This document shows, piece by piece, positions 32,200 to 44,194 of a stretch of DNA of 64,000 nucleotides. The notes under the pieces were generated by a model. The model ran no database searches, was not told the origin of the DNA, and was given only the letters and a program-made list of their open reading frames with translations. A program made the translations under genes and the position numbers. The DNA lies in NCBI RefSeq assembly GCF_023078275.1, contig NC_062980.1, positions 2,550,001-2,614,000 of the forward strand, given 5' to 3'. Every line of letters starts with the position of its first letter. The stretch's first letter is position 1. This DNA is from Leguminivora glycinivorella (taxonomy: Eukaryota; Arthropoda; Insecta; Lepidoptera; Tortricidae).

Positions 32200-33620
32200 A
32201 TATTTTAGCTTTAAATAGAAAATGCAAAAAATTTTCAGCATTTTGGAAAAATACTAAAGCGTTGGAATACAAATCGAAGTTACCTTTAAGTGTGAATAAT
32301 ACTCTGTCTTCTTTAATCTGTGTATCCAGTTCAGTTACCTGCCTGAAGCATTAATGAGAACAATAGTTGTACCTATAGCTAAAAATAAGACAGGCGATCT
32401 GTCTGACCTAAGAAACTATAGGCCGATATCCTTGGGCACAATAACTGGTAAAGTGTTTGAAAGATTGTTGCAGCCCGAATTGACGAAAAATATAAAGTTG
32501 AATGACGCGCAGTTTGGTTTTCGTGCCGGCCTGTCGACCGAGTCCGCGATACTTAGTCTCAAAACAGTAGTAAACTATTATATCAGTAGACATACATCTG
32601 TGTATGCATGTTTTCTTGATTTAAGCCGCGCCTTTGATTTAGTAAATTATGACATACTGTGGACTAAACTCTTAGGGTCAAACGTACCAGTAGACACGGT
32701 CAACATCCTTAAGTATTGGTACGAAAACCAAACAAATAATGTGAAATGGGGCGACACCCTCTCTAACGATTACAGGCTAGAGTGTGGAGTGCGTCAAGGG
32801 GGCATAACCTCTCCGGACCTGTTTTGCCTTTATGTCAATGGCCTGATTGAGGAGCTGAGGGGTGCCAGGACGGGTTGCCATGTTGCTAATGTGTGCGTTA
32901 ACAACCTGAGCTATGCGGACGACATGGTGCTCCTCAGCCCCTCAAGTCAGGGCATTCAAAAACTGATATCGATTTGCGAATCTTTTTCAAAACAGCATTA
33001 CCTGAAATATAATATTTTAAAAACCGAAATGCTCGTTTTCAGATATGGTAAGGGTCCGGAGATGGTTCCGCCAGTTTATTTGAATGGTTCGCCTATTCGG
33101 GTTGTAGCATCTTTTAAGTACTTAGGTCACTATCTAACGGGGAGCCGTCGCGACGACATGGACATGGAGCGGGAGAGGCGAGCCCTCGCGGTCCGATGTA
33201 ACATGCTGGCGCGAAGGTTCTCCAAGTGTACCAATGACGTAAAAATTACCTTGTTTAGGGCATTCTGCCAGTGTTTTTATACATGCTCTCTGTGGTGCAA
33301 CTTCGCTTCGGGTTCAGTATAACAATGCGTTCAGAATACTCATGAAATTACCTCGTTGCTGCAGTGCAAAGACCATGTTTGCTGATGCGGGAGTCCGTTT
33401 TTTAATCATGCGGTATATTCGGTCTGGGCAAACGTTTAAAACCCGCAAAAATGATATTCGGCGTTTTACTGTCAACCCGAGCAATCTTCTAAGGCAGTGA
33501 CTACCGCCTTAACATGTAAGTAGTATATTTTTAATTTAATATATATCTATTGTATTTTTTTATTACAACAACTATGAATGTTTTCGAAATAAAGACTTTT
33601 ATTATTATTATATTATTATT
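32200..33620 (+). pseudogene. LINE reverse transcriptase relic
   Basis: The main open stretch (32354-33322) encodes an RT: LRNYRPISLGTITGKVFERL, FGFRAGLSTESAI, CFLDLSRAFDLVNYD, VRQGGITSPDLFCLYVNGL and the catalytic SYADDMVLL. Upstream, 32200-32290 still encodes linker residues (KCKKFSAFWKNTKAL). At about 33310 the frame shifts and the C-terminus continues in another frame (QYNNAFRILMKLPRCC…AGVRFLIMRYIRSG) to TGA near 33498. A (TTA)n tail ends the element near 33620. It is 5'-truncated, lacks the endonuclease and is therefore dead. Confidence 0.85.
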
Positions 33621-33734
33621 ATTATAGCGCCATCTAGCAAAGAGTAGTGCCATTTAACATTATAACTTGTTGGCTACTCTCCGCTAGATGGCAAGTACTT
33701 TCTGTGCATTTGTTTCACTAGATGGCAGAGTTTT

Positions 33735-34145
33735 GTAATACATGATTACGATACAAGTGCAGAAAAGAGGATACTTATTCCAAACAGACCGAACCGAGAG
33801 TCCGCACTAATCGCAAAGTAGTACATTTCTTGTCAGGTCGAATAGAAAATAGAAAGGCCCATATGCACTGAAAGGCTGAGCGCACACGGAGGCGACAGTT
33901 GCACGGCGACATTTTTTGTCTCTGTCTTGGACGCATGTAGTAACGACAGAGACAAAAAATGTCGCCGTGCAACTGTCGCCTCCGTGTGCGCCCAGGGAAA
34001 TAGTACATTACGATACAAGTGCGGAAAAAAAGAAAGTTCGAAACGAGTGGCGATAAATTAAAACACAACCGATCCAATGGGAGTGTTTTAAATCGACACG
34101 AGTTACTAATTTCCTTTTTGCACATATATCGTATGACGTTTTTCA
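33735..34145 (+). repeat. Dispersed repeat hosting a nested hairpin insertion
   Basis: 'gattacgatacaagtgcagaaaagaggatact' (33743 on) resumes as 'acattacgatacaagtgcggaaaaaaagaaagttcgaaacgagtggcgataaatt…' at 34004. The family is split or duplicated around an inserted palindrome (33879-33992). Other copies are at 7903-7997 and 34903-34966. Confidence 0.65.
33879..33992. repeat. MITE with 47-bp inverted arms
   Basis: 'gcgcacacggaggcgacagttgcacggcgacattttttgtctctgtc' is followed after about 20 bases by its perfect complement. Minus-strand ORFs here are by-products. Confidence 0.95.
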
Positions 34146-34469
34146 GTAGGTACAGATGGCCATCCGAAGTTTCGACCTCGAAATGATAAAGGCCATGTTT
34201 TATTATTTATCGGGACGGCAATGTTTTATTATTTATCGCGCGACCATGCTTGCCTGTCTGGAACACATAAATCGTAATGCACTTTGAGTTTCAGCTAAAA
34301 ATGTCGAAAATGTATATAAAACGGGGCTAGTAAATGGGATAAATAAAACACACAGACCCACTTAGAAATACACTTATAATAAACATTAAATTAACAATAA
34401 CATACATGTAATATACATAGCCATTTGTAAACCATTGCTTGTAACCTACCTACATATATCAATATGACC

Positions 34470-34702
34470 ATGGGGCCCGTTTCTCAAAAGGTACAAGCCT
34501 TGTATTACAAGTGCGCGAACTGTCAAATCGTATGGGTTGTCATGGAAACACACTTGTAATACATGGCTTGTACCTTTCGAGAAATGGGCCCCAGGGACCC
34601 ATTTTTCAAAACGGAAACTTACAAGAGTTACAAGTTACAAGTCTCTTTCCAACTTGTCATATTAGACATTGACTTGTAACTTGTAGCTTCGAGAAATGGG
34701 CC
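34470..34702. repeat. Two adjacent MITEs of the 'gggcccatttctc' family
   Basis: First: 'ggggcccgtttctcaaaaggtacaagccttgtattacaagt' to 'acttgtaatacatggcttgtacctttcgagaaatgggcccc' (about 34472-34592). Second: 'gggacccatttttcaaaac … ttcgagaaatgggccc' (about 34594-34701). Two members of one TIR family lie end to end. Confidence 0.85.
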
Positions 34703-36235
34703 CGACAAGTGGTAGGGAAAACTGGAGCACTTATAAAAATATACAAATATGTGCTTCATATTATTAAATTAAAACGGGCCTTATTCCTTTTATTTTTTGC
34801 GTAAATATGTTTTAATTTAATAATATGAGTGACGATCGTGTTAGTTTAAATCAATATATGTGGACTTCCTTCTTAGGATCCTTATACTACTAGTGCAATA
34901 TAGTACATTACGATACAAGAGCGGAAAAGAGGAATTTTGAAACGAGTAGGCGATAAATTTATCGCCACTTCCTCTTTCCCACAATTCCTATTTTTTTAAC
35001 TGAACTTTTAATAGAAATTCTGTCATGAAAACGCTTACTGCACATGTAACAAAGAAGGATCCAGCCGAAGTGGTACGACACATATAATAAGTCTACAGTA
35101 GCAAAAAAGGTGCCGAAAAAAGCTTGAATTTCTTATTTACAATTTTACAACAAACGCTTTTTGGTATTATTCTCAATCAACCATGACAAGAGAATTTCAA
35201 CTTTGTCAATAACATAATATATGTATAGTTGTTTTAAGTGACACAAACTACGTTAGTATTTTTTTTACTGTCAATATCAAAAATTTATTAATATATACAC
35301 TTTCGTAAAGAAAAGGGCACTGGCACTGCCAGTTCTCATCCCACTTTATAAATTATAGTAGAAAGCGTCCTGAAAGTTACAATTTAACTTACAAATATTT
35401 CAAAGGACGGCTTCAAAATAAGCACAATTTTCAAAATTCGAATGCACTAAACAATTTCAAAGATTTTTTTTTTATTTTTTGTCCCAGCACTATTCTAATG
35501 AAAATAGTGAAATGATAAAATGGCCGCGATTTTTTTTCACAATAAATTTTGCGACAGCAAGACTTAGATGATCTAGACTCATAATATCAGTCTCAAATTC
35601 GACTTCACAGACGGCACAAGGTACAAGCCAACACAAAGTTTAAATTACATCGATTTACATACAAGAGTCCTTAAAATTCAAGTACAATAGTCCTATCAAA
35701 GACATATATAATTCGGTATAGACAGATAAAGTCTAAGAAAGAATACCTCGTACCTCGGAACCATCAAAAAATGTACGTTTAGATGGATGGCGCTACACCA
35801 TTGATTCTCGGCTATATGGCGCTTTTGTCAAAACTCAGGTTCAAAAGTTTTAAACCTGTGCCGAGAGATGGCATTCTATACACTGTGACTATACATTTAA
35901 TTTGACAGTCAATCTCTTCAAGTACGAGTATACTGGAACCTTTTTGGTCATATTCTATCTCAAAAATTCAACATATTTTGATAAAATGGTCCTTAATTAT
36001 ATTGTACATGAAGCATAAGGGCTCTTTTATAACGGTGAGTCACATTTAGAGTCACTGACAATACGAGTTATAAATAACAATTACATAATCGATACTACTT
36101 TATGGGTAGTCACGGGTCCATTTAGACGAGAACTAGCATACGAGTTTTATTACATTGCGGTATTTGATGGCTGTGACAGCCCGTAATGTAACTAAACTCG
36201 CATGCGAGTTCCCAAGGCGATATTGCTGTAAAGAT
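34703..36235. other. AT-rich DNA with repeat scraps, no gene seen
   Basis: Contains a fragment of the 'cgatacaag' family (34903-34966) and the second copy of the 13612 block (35694-35748) with 'gatggcgct' motifs. No ORF of interest. Confidence 0.5.
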
Positions 36236-36685
36236 TCACTTAAAAATAACCTTTTCCTCTCATTAGCTCGGAAACACGTGTTTTGTCCTTTAATACCAGC
36301 GGGTAAAAACGCATTTTATCCACTAGTGGGTAAAGTAATTTGACCTTGAATAAAGTCAAATTAACTGCTTTAAAATTGATTAAAGTAAGTGAATCTAGTA
36401 ATAAAGATGATTTACCACCTGTGGAACTACTGGAAGCAGTGATAAACGCATTTTTGCGTTGTAGTTTCCTCGCTACAGTGAGGGGAAAAGTTTTGTGTTA
36501 CACTCGGGTGCAAATGTATTTTACTTCTCGTGTGTTAAAAAACTCGCAAGTTCAGGATTCTATTCTTGAACCACTCGCTTCGCTCGTGGTTCAACTATAG
36601 AATCCTTTCACTTGCTCGTTTTTCAATTCCACACTCGGCGTTAAAATACAACTTAGCCCCCTTGTATAACAAATAACTATTATCG
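36236..36685 (-). mobile_element. Non-autonomous element, full copy 1
   Basis: About 445 bp from 'cctctcattagctcggaaacacgtgttttgtcctttaat' to 'acaacttagcccccttgtataaca'. It matches 54316-54740 in the opposite orientation almost end to end, and partially 15025-15180 and 17555-17640. It contains incidental ORFs that differ between copies, so it is not coding. Confidence 0.9.
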
Positions 36686-37073
36686 ACGACTGATAAAGTG
36701 GATTTACAATTAATTTATATTACAAAATTTGTACAGTAATTTAAAAAGATGTTTCAGTTAAAGAATATTTTACAATATTTTTGTCCATAATCTTGTAGCC
36801 CAGACATTTTTGAGACCAACAGAAGCGACCTGCAAAAAGCGCACATATGTGAAGTCATCATAGAATCACACATGTGCCATGAAATCCAGATTTTGTGGCA
36901 AAGATGACACTCTTAAATAAATACTTATAAGTATTCCATGACTAAATGTACTTGGTACCATTCAGATATATAACTTGTAAGCCAGAAAATTACCCCTTTA
37001 TTCAAAAAGATTTATTAAAATTAACATGCCGATAAAAATCGTTTGGCCCTTTTTATCATACCAGATATAGAAA

Positions 37074-37628
37074 TACAATACAATCTCGATAATCCGGCAC
37101 TTCGGTGGTCCGATACGTCCAGTTATTCAGCACTAAAATAGAGATGCAAGTGATAATTTCAAGTGCGTTTACCATCTATGCGTAAATTATCAGTCTGACT
37201 TCACCATAAAAGTGGCTAAATAAAAATAATAGTCGAATGTTATTTGAACGTATTATTTTAGTAGTCTTTTTATACGACATACATAATATATAAATATATA
37301 TATATATATACAGTAGGCATGTAAACTAACGAAAACCATTTACTGTAACCCGTATATGTCCAGGTGATACTGAGAAACTTTTACTATGGGATCAACCCCG
37401 AAATCACGAAAATATCTTCTGACAGTTTCATAGGTAGTTTTATTTTATAGTAAGTATTTCCTATGGGAGAGTAAATTTTTATTTCGCGTTTTGGGTGTTG
37501 GTACCATAGTAAAAGTTTCTCAGTATCACCTGGACATTTACGGGTTACAGTAAATGGTTTTCGTTAGTTTACATACTGTATATGGATAATGTCAGCAACT
37601 GTGCCGGATTATCGAGATTGTACTGTAT
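37074..37628. mobile_element. Pogo-like MITE with a second MITE nested inside
   Basis: Outer ends 'acaatctcgataatccggcac' (37080) and 'gtgccggattatcgagattgta' (37601) are inverted repeats resembling pogo/Tigger termini, next to TA. Inside, 'catgtaaactaacgaaaaccatttactgtaacccgta-atgtccaggtgatactgagaaacttttactatgg' (37318-37389) is repeated inverted at 37505-37577, a second TIR element nested in the first. Confidence 0.85.
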
Positions 37629-37759
37629 CTGTGGTATGAACGGTATGATAGAAAGCATATTGAATACGCCTGTAGCAAGTTCTTAAACCCACAACCAAGT
37701 TGTAGATGGGCGCTCGTATTGGGCTATTGTGCAATATACGCGCATCATTTCCATGTCTG

Positions 37760-38372
37760 TGTACTATCAGCTGCAAAAGTGCATGGAGAAATTATGAATG
37801 AATTCATTGATAAATTCGCCATGCACAGTCACACATAAAGCTTTAGTAGTCCCAAATAGTAGACTAGAGATGAATAAGAAAAATTGCTACCACATGGCTG
37901 TTCGTATTTTCAATGCACTTCCTATGTCGTGGACTGAGTTGCCGAACCATAAATTTTTTTCTAAGCTAAAGAACTATCTAGTAACCGAATGTTTTTATAA
38001 CCTCGAGGACTTTTTTCATAAAACACAATTTATTGATTAACACGCATGTATACTTACTCTGACTATTTTCGACATTAATTATTATGTAAATGAGCTGATG
38101 CTATATTACATTTTATAATGATATGAGATATTAAATAATAAATAATAATGTAGTTCCTATATAATAATGTACCTGACTGTTTTTATTATTTAAGTTAAAT
38201 TTTATTTAGTTATAGGAATAATTATGTATATTGTACACCGTAAAACGGTTGATTGTGACACAAGCTATAATTGTTTATTAATATTGTAACATCTGTAAAC
38301 TGATTTGCACAATCTGACAATAAATGATTACTTACTTACTTACTTACATGCACTTTTGCAGCTGATAGTACA
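37760..38372 (+). pseudogene. LINE 3' fragment flanked by inverted 25-bp repeats
   Basis: 37798-38040 encodes a LINE ORF2 C-terminus (VVPNSRLEMNKKNCYHMAVRIFNALPM … LKNYLVTECFYNLEDFF), followed by an AT-rich 3' UTR ending in 'cttacttacttactta'. The flanks are 'gtactatcagctgcaaaagtgcatg' (37760) and its complement (38348). The fragment therefore seems to have inserted into a short palindromic element. Confidence 0.75.
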
Positions 38373-38762
38373 TGCGAACGACCATCGAGTCGTGTCATCA
38401 CGTACGCATCACACAAAGACAACTCGCTCAATGAGCTAACATTTGCGACTTGTCCGCTCTCTAGTATTATATGCTCTGAGTATCATACCTATACGTCGGA
38501 AAGGGACAAACGATTATTAGCGGCTTATTTACTTTATTAAAGAGGTTAGTATAAGAAAGTTTCTGGTCATTTGTCACTACTAAGTCCTGTATATAGATAT
38601 TAATGTTTTTTGCACTGATCGGTGTCACCGTTCGATTCTCCGTTGAGCACCGGCGCTACTGGCGGCGCGATCAAGGGCGCTGGTATCACCTGTGGGATAA
38701 GTTCTGTATTAAAATACCGTATTACTTATAATTGATATATGTATATCCTTTTATACTATAGC

Positions 38763-38901
38763 CCCCTTATTAATAAACGTACACTAAAGTTATCAAACCG
38801 ATGAAGTTCGTTTGGCCCTTTCTATCACACCAATACGTCGGAAAGGGGCAAACGAACTTTATCGGCTTGATAACTTTAGTGTATGTTTATGAATAAGGGG
38901 G
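38763..38901. repeat. MITE with 'cccccttatt-ataaac' TIRs
   Basis: 'cccccttattaataaacgtacactaaagttatcaa' and 'ttgataactttagtgtatgtttatgaataaggggg' are inverted ends of a 139-bp element. A related fragment lies near 38490-38525. Confidence 0.9.
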
Positions 38902-39354
38902 TAGGTATTTTATCCAACCAACCAACCGACCCAACTTTGCCCGTTAGACATTTTAGGCAATCACTTGATAAATTTCAGTTAAGATCAATCGAGATATTAG
39001 CGTCAGGTGGAGTACCTAAATGCGTCTTTTGAAGATATTTTATAACAGGAATATACCGAATATATTAGAACTATGATAGCCGTGAAAAGTGGAGATTCTT
39101 CTAAGAGCCCTATGTCCCTAGTGAGGGATAACCGTATAAATTTAAAGTTTGGTGACCATACTCCGGACGTAAACGGTTGAAATAGTTCTAAAATGTTCCG
39201 TTTAGAAGATATCTTCAAATACCGCATTTAACCCACTAGACGTAAAAGTCCCGGTTGATATTATTATCTAAATTTATCAATTTCTTAATTTTGTCTTCGA
39301 GCAAAGTTGAAGCAGAAAGGGCAAAGTTGATGTTTTAAATTTTATTTTAATTAT

Positions 39355-39594
39355 GTAGCTGGGTGAATCGACTTTTTCTTGTCTGTCATTGCCATGCACG
39401 CAGGTTTTATGCAAAAATATGCTACTTAAACTATGCAAACATGCATTTTTCCGGTGTTAACAAGCCCGTTCTTTAATTGCCATCCACAAACATGGACTAC
39501 ATGCATGCTTGCATAATTTTGCATAAAACCAGCGTGACTGAGGGGACCGTAAACATGGCAATAACAGACAAGAAAAAGTTGATTCACCCAGCTA
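39355..39594. repeat. MITE with 'agctgggtgaatc' TIRs
   Basis: 'tagctgggtgaatcgactttttcttgtctgtcattgccatg' and its complement 'catggcaataacagacaagaaaaagttgattcacccagcta' bound the element. A single end of the same family lies at 59216-59256. Confidence 0.9.
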
Positions 39595-40250
39595 GGGTAC
39601 CTATTTATTACTTGAATTTTTATTAGAATTTGTTTGCCATGCGTATTGTGACAGCTTCATTGTTAATGCCAAAAGTGTTTTTGTTCAATTTAGAAAAGCG
39701 CTGTACAGCGGTAGTGCCAATTAGGTGAAAATAAATAAATATAATATTGGAATAAATTTGGTATAAGCAAATGTGGCTACCGACGACAGAACGAATTATC
39801 ACTTAATATTTTTATATAATTTCGACAAGGTGTGTTTATATTTATACAATCGTTAATGTTTGCTAAGAGAGAGTTAATCTTTGCTATGTTAGGGTTTTAG
39901 TCTTAAATAATGATCATAACGGCTTTTACACGATTTTTAGTGATCTACAAAAATAATCATACAATTTGTTTGACAAAATATAAAGTGAGCCGATTATTCT
40001 AACAACTTGTATGTCGAATAGTGTCAAATAATATTTTTAAACTACTCAGTCCTCGTGTAAAATTCCATTTACACATATTCCAAAATCTATTTTAAACTTT
40101 TATTTTATTTTATTACAAATTCAAAACCAAAATATTGCTTTCGGAACTCGGGAGGATAAGGTAACTATTACGTATATGCATGTCGCTTAGCTTCAAAACT
40201 TGGGTAAATCCATTCTGCTATAAGGTTTATTATCATTCAAATCATATTAT
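39595..40250. other. AT-rich DNA, no gene seen
   Basis: No ORF, exon-like structure or clear repeat was recognised. Confidence 0.5.
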
Positions 40251-41755
40251 CCATACTAATCCATACTATCCATATCCATACTTCCATACTAATATTATAA
40301 ATGCGAAAGTAACTCTGTCTGTCTGTCTGTTACGCTTTCCCGCTTAAACCACGCAACCGATTTTGATGAAATTTGGAACAGACAATCTTTAGACCCTGAG
40401 ACAGAACATAGGCTACTTTTTATTTCGAAAAAAAGGGATGAAGGGGTTGAAAAAGAGGTTGAAAGTTTGTATGGGATTTCTTAATTTTAAATGATAAAAC
40501 CATGAAACTTTATATTTTAGCACTTGATAAGAAATCATTAAACATATATTTAAAGTCACATACAGGTCGATCGCGATTATCCATACTAATCCATACTATC
40601 CATACTAATATTATAAATGCGAAAGTAACTCTGTCTGTCTGTCTGTTACGCTTTCCCGCTTAAACCACGCAACCGATTTTGATGAAATTTGGAACAGACA
40701 ATCTTTAGACCCTGAGACAGAACATAGGCTACTTTTTATTTCGAAAAAAAGGGATGAAGGGGTTGAAAAAGAGGTTGAAAGTTTGTATGGGATTTCTTAA
40801 TTTTAAATGATAAAACCATGAAACTTTATATTTTAGCACTTGATAAGAAATCATTAAACATATATTTAAAGTCACATACAGGTCGATCGCGATTAATTAA
40901 CATTATTTTTACCTTTAAAATAAACATGGTTAGAAATAAACATTAACTAAAAGCGGGTAGATTATATTTATTTGTCTACCCCGAACATTTATATAAATTA
41001 ATATCGGGTAGTTTTGTGTTGTTTACATCTCCGGTGACATTTTGCTGGGACGTCAGTCTTCCGCGACCACGGCCAGTGCAACCTGGCCGAAACGTTGGGA
41101 AAAAAGGTAAAAATAATGTTAATTAATCGCGTTCGACCTGTATGTGACTTTAAATATGTGTACAAAGCGCGATAACTTAAAGTGTTATATCATTAAACAT
41201 CTTGATAAGGGATAGGGATAGGGATAGCGATAGGGATAGCGATAGGGATAGCGATAGGGAAAGCGATAGGGATAGCGATAGGGATAGCGATAGGGATAGC
41301 GATAGCGATAGCGATAGCGATAGCGATACGGATACGGATAATATGGGTATATCGTTAGCGGGATACGGATAATCGGTCGGCGGTCTCTTACAATCAATGT
41401 GCTCTAAGACGATCGTTGTTTGCTTGCTTGAAGATTACGTTTGCGATAAGTATAAGCAAAATGTAAAAAAATGTAAGGGATAATAGAAAAAAGTACTTTT
41501 TACCCACCGATCATAGTGTCGAAATACGGGCTATGTGGGATGTTTATAAAGGTTTCCCCAGCGTATATAGAATTACCTACGCTGTGGTCGATGTGCAATA
41601 TTTCTACAATCATTGCAAGCAAAAGTATTATGTGCAATCGAAATAATCGCAGATAAATATACCTACAGAGAAACCTACGGTCCCTACGGATCCAAATGAA
41701 AATCTTAATGAATACTTTTACTACGCGGGCGAAGCCGCGGGTAAAAGCTAGTACT
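40251..41755 (+). repeat. Composite repeat: 315-bp tandem duplication, 215-bp insert, hexanucleotide tract
   Basis: A block 'atccatactaatattataaatgcgaaagtaactctgtctgtctgtctgttacg … cacatacaggtcgatcgcgatt' is present twice in tandem (about 40255-40577 and 40578-40896), nearly identical. A 215-bp repeat (about 40930-41160) shared with 60166-60371 and 43797-44012 follows, then a hexanucleotide tract. The closing end 'acgcgggcgaagccgcgggtaaaagctagta' is at 41722-41753. Opening and closing phrases are those of one abundant lepidopteran element family, interrupted by the insert. Confidence 0.75.
41204..41345 (+). repeat. Hexanucleotide microsatellite (GATAGG/GATAGC)n
   Basis: Over 20 hexamers alternate GATAGG and GATAGC, grading into GATACG. 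The minus-strand 70-residue Pro-Tyr-Arg ORF is only its translation. A short tract of the same motif lies at 59930-59955. Confidence 0.97.
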
Positions 41756-42540
41756 TTTTATATAATCAACCTTAAAGCAGAATGGATTTACCCAGATTTG
41801 AAGTTAAGCGACACGTATGTCGTCGGCAGCCAACCATTCGCTTAATTATCTTGCTTATTTAGCAATAAGCAGTGTTCGGATGAACTCAGCTATATCTATT
41901 AACAATAAATTAATCTATAAAAACAAAATGTCGGTACAGCACAACCGCCACCCCCGTACAAAGTGGTAACTTAACTTTGTGAGTTTTCTAGTGGTTCCGC
42001 CCCAGAATCGTGAGTTCTCAACATGCCATGGCGGGTCTAGTCTATCGGTATACTATTTTACTGCGGGAATTATATGGGCGATGTGGACCGGGATTTAGTT
42101 TATTATTTGTACTTGGACACTTTATATTTGTACCTTCTTACATATAAAAATACCGTGGTTTTTATTTGAAATATATGTGTCTAAAGAAAAACAAACTACA
42201 GTGATATATATAAAAATTGAATAACATAAAAAAAATTATTGGAGTGATTACTTGGGTCGATAAATAAACTAAAATTTGTCTAAGCTACCATATAGCTAAA
42301 AAATGATCTAAATGGACTAGACAATCACCTATTTTCGGCTTCGCATCCTGTTATAAAAGATACCAATTGTTTTGCTGGGGTTTCAAAGCACGTAGGTTAT
42401 TTAAATTTGTCACACACACACACACACACAACAGGTGGAAAATATTAACATGCAACAAGGGGTCAAAAATCATGATTTTTAGTGTGACGTAATTTATGGA
42501 TGATCCCTAAAATGACATTTCAGTGATTTTTTTTAAATTA
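41756..42540. other. AT-rich DNA with a (CA)n run, no gene seen
   Basis: Contains a short (CA)n near 42412-42430 and no recognisable gene or element boundary. Confidence 0.45.
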
Positions 42541-42559
42541 AATATTCTAATTACACAGA

Positions 42560-42817
42560 AATAAATAAATAAATAAATATTGGAGACACCTTACACAGAT
42601 CAACTTAGCCCCAAACTAAAGCAAATCTTGTACTATGTGTGCTAAACGACGACATACATACTTAAATAGATAAATACATACTTATATACATAGAAAACAT
42701 CCATGACTCAGGAACAAATATCTGTGTTCATCACACAAATAAAAGCCCTTACCGGGATTCGAACCCAGGACCGCGGCTTAACAGGCAGGGTCCACCGACT
42801 GAGCCAAACCGGTCGTC
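42560..42817 (-). mobile_element. tRNA-derived SINE, copy 1
   Basis: On the minus strand the head reads 'gacgaccggtttggctcagtcggtggaccctgcctg…', with an A-box-like TGGCTCAGTCGG and B-box GGTTCGAATCC. A body shared with 44195-44443 follows ('tcctgagtcatggatgttttctatgtatataag'), with an AT-rich tail. RNA polymerase III promoter elements plus a dispersed copy identify a SINE rather than a tRNA gene. Confidence 0.85.
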
Positions 42818-42844
42818 AAATATAAAAAAATAGTAAAAGATATA

Positions 42845-43340
42845 CGTTGGGTATATGAAATACATCGAAAAAACAATATCCGCAAAAGGCTAATAAAAGT
42901 GTACATCTGGAGCATAGCACTATACGGTAGCGAAACGTGGACAATGACACAGCGTGATCGGAAGAGGCTGGAGGCTTTTGAAATGTGGTGCTGGCGTCGA
43001 ATGGCAAGGATCAGTTGGACTCAAATGAAAACTAACGAAGAGGCTTTAAATATAATAGGAGAAAAAAGAAGTTTGCTGAGAACTATAGATAACAGAAGAG
43101 GGAAAATGCTTGGGCACCTGATACGACACGACGAATTCATTAAAAACATAATAGAAGGAAGAATTGAGGCAAGAAGGCAAAGGGGGAGACCAAGGAGAGC
43201 GTATATGACCCAAATAAAGGAAAAAATCAACGTTGTGTCGTATCAGGAAGTCAAAAGGAAGGCAGAAGACCGGCACGCATGGAAGTTGCTCCACCGACAA
43301 GAGTCCAACTCTTAAATGATTGATGATGATGATATGAAAT
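42845..43340 (+). pseudogene. RTE-type LINE, C-terminal fragment
   Basis: 42899-43315 encodes WSIALYGSETWTMTQRDRKR, AFEMWCWRRMARISWTQ and RRQRGRPRRAY, the conserved region after the RT in RTE-like non-LTR elements. The stop is followed by '(TGATGA)n', the usual RTE tail. It is strongly 5'-truncated. Confidence 0.85.
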
Positions 43341-43796
43341 AAAATAAAAGATCTCCAGTCCACATCGTCCATATATTACAGCTTGACAAAAAACAGTAGT
43401 AATTAAAAAGTGGCAACATCGAAGTATCGTCCCGTTTTCTTACTAGCAAACGCTTACTACGCTAGCTCTCCCTATCGCACTTCTGCAGTGGTGCGACGGA
43501 GATAGACGTTCCGATCGCCGCGTAGCATCAACGATTGTCACTTTGGCTATGCCGGTTATATTGACTTGAAAGACGAGACTATAATTATAACACTTCGCAT
43601 ATCGCGTATTCTTTGTAAACATTTGCATTGACATTCGCATTCGCTTTAACGAGGAAGTTTTGCGTAATAGATTATCGCAGCATGGGGCCAGTGATTCAAA
43701 TGTTCAAACCAAAAGATCTATCTTCGCGACAGTGCGCGATGTTGTGAGTGCTGTGTGAAGTTCGTGCTCGGTTTTGAAATAAACAATTTTTACCTA

Positions 43797-44012
43797 AAAG
43801 CGGGTTGATTATTGCTTGGTTTTTGTTTTGGAACATTTATACATATAAATTAATATCTCGTAGTTTTCGCGAATGTTTACATCTCCGTGACATCCCTATG
43901 CTGGGACGTCAGTCTTCCGCGTACCACGGCCAGTGCAACCTAAAATAAACGTTGGGAAAAAAGGTAAAAATAATGTTAATTAATCGCGTTCGACCTGTGT
44001 GTGACTTTAAAT
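43797..44012 (+). repeat. Diverged copy of the 215-bp repeat
   Basis: Shares 'acatctccg-gacat … tgctgggacgtcagtcttccgcg-accacggccagtgcaacct … cgttgggaaaaaaggtaaaaataatgttaattaatcgcgttcgacctg' with the copies at about 40930-41160 and 60166-60371. The other two are nearly identical; this one is older. Confidence 0.85.
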
Positions 44013-44069
44013 ATGGGAGACTATAATTATAAATTGAAATAGATATCATACACGAAAAAACGACAAGGC

Positions 44070-44155
44070 CCACTGGTGGCCGAGCCGGGAATCGAACCCG
44101 GGTCATCAGCTTACGCGGCTAACGTCATTACCGCTAGACCCCGCCCGCCGTGGTA
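44070..44155 (-). mobile_element. Second tRNA-derived SINE family (head)
   Basis: Minus strand: 'ggcggggtctagcggtaatgacgttagccgcgtaagctgatgacccgggttcgattcccggctcggccacc'. It has a B box (GGTTCGATTCC) and TΨC-like stem but no complete cloverleaf with acceptor pairing, so it is a SINE head rather than a functional tRNA gene. Confidence 0.7.
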
Positions 44156-44194
44156 CCCGATGAAATTTATCTAGTGTATGTTATCTCTCATAAA

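Noticed and set aside
36340..36600. Small ORF with acidic N-terminus
   Set aside because: Lies in a non-autonomous repeat whose other copy (54316-54740) encodes different, incompatible ORFs.
41185..41397. Minus-strand Pro-Tyr-Arg repeat protein
   Set aside because: Pure translation of the hexanucleotide microsatellite; no start context or flanking coding signal.
43046..43372. Minus-strand ORF opposite the RTE fragment
   Set aside because: Shadow of the RTE coding sequence; hydrophobic composition follows from antisense reading.
44070..44155. tRNA gene
   Set aside because: Has a B box and TΨC-like stem but no complete cloverleaf; flanking sequence looks like a SINE.
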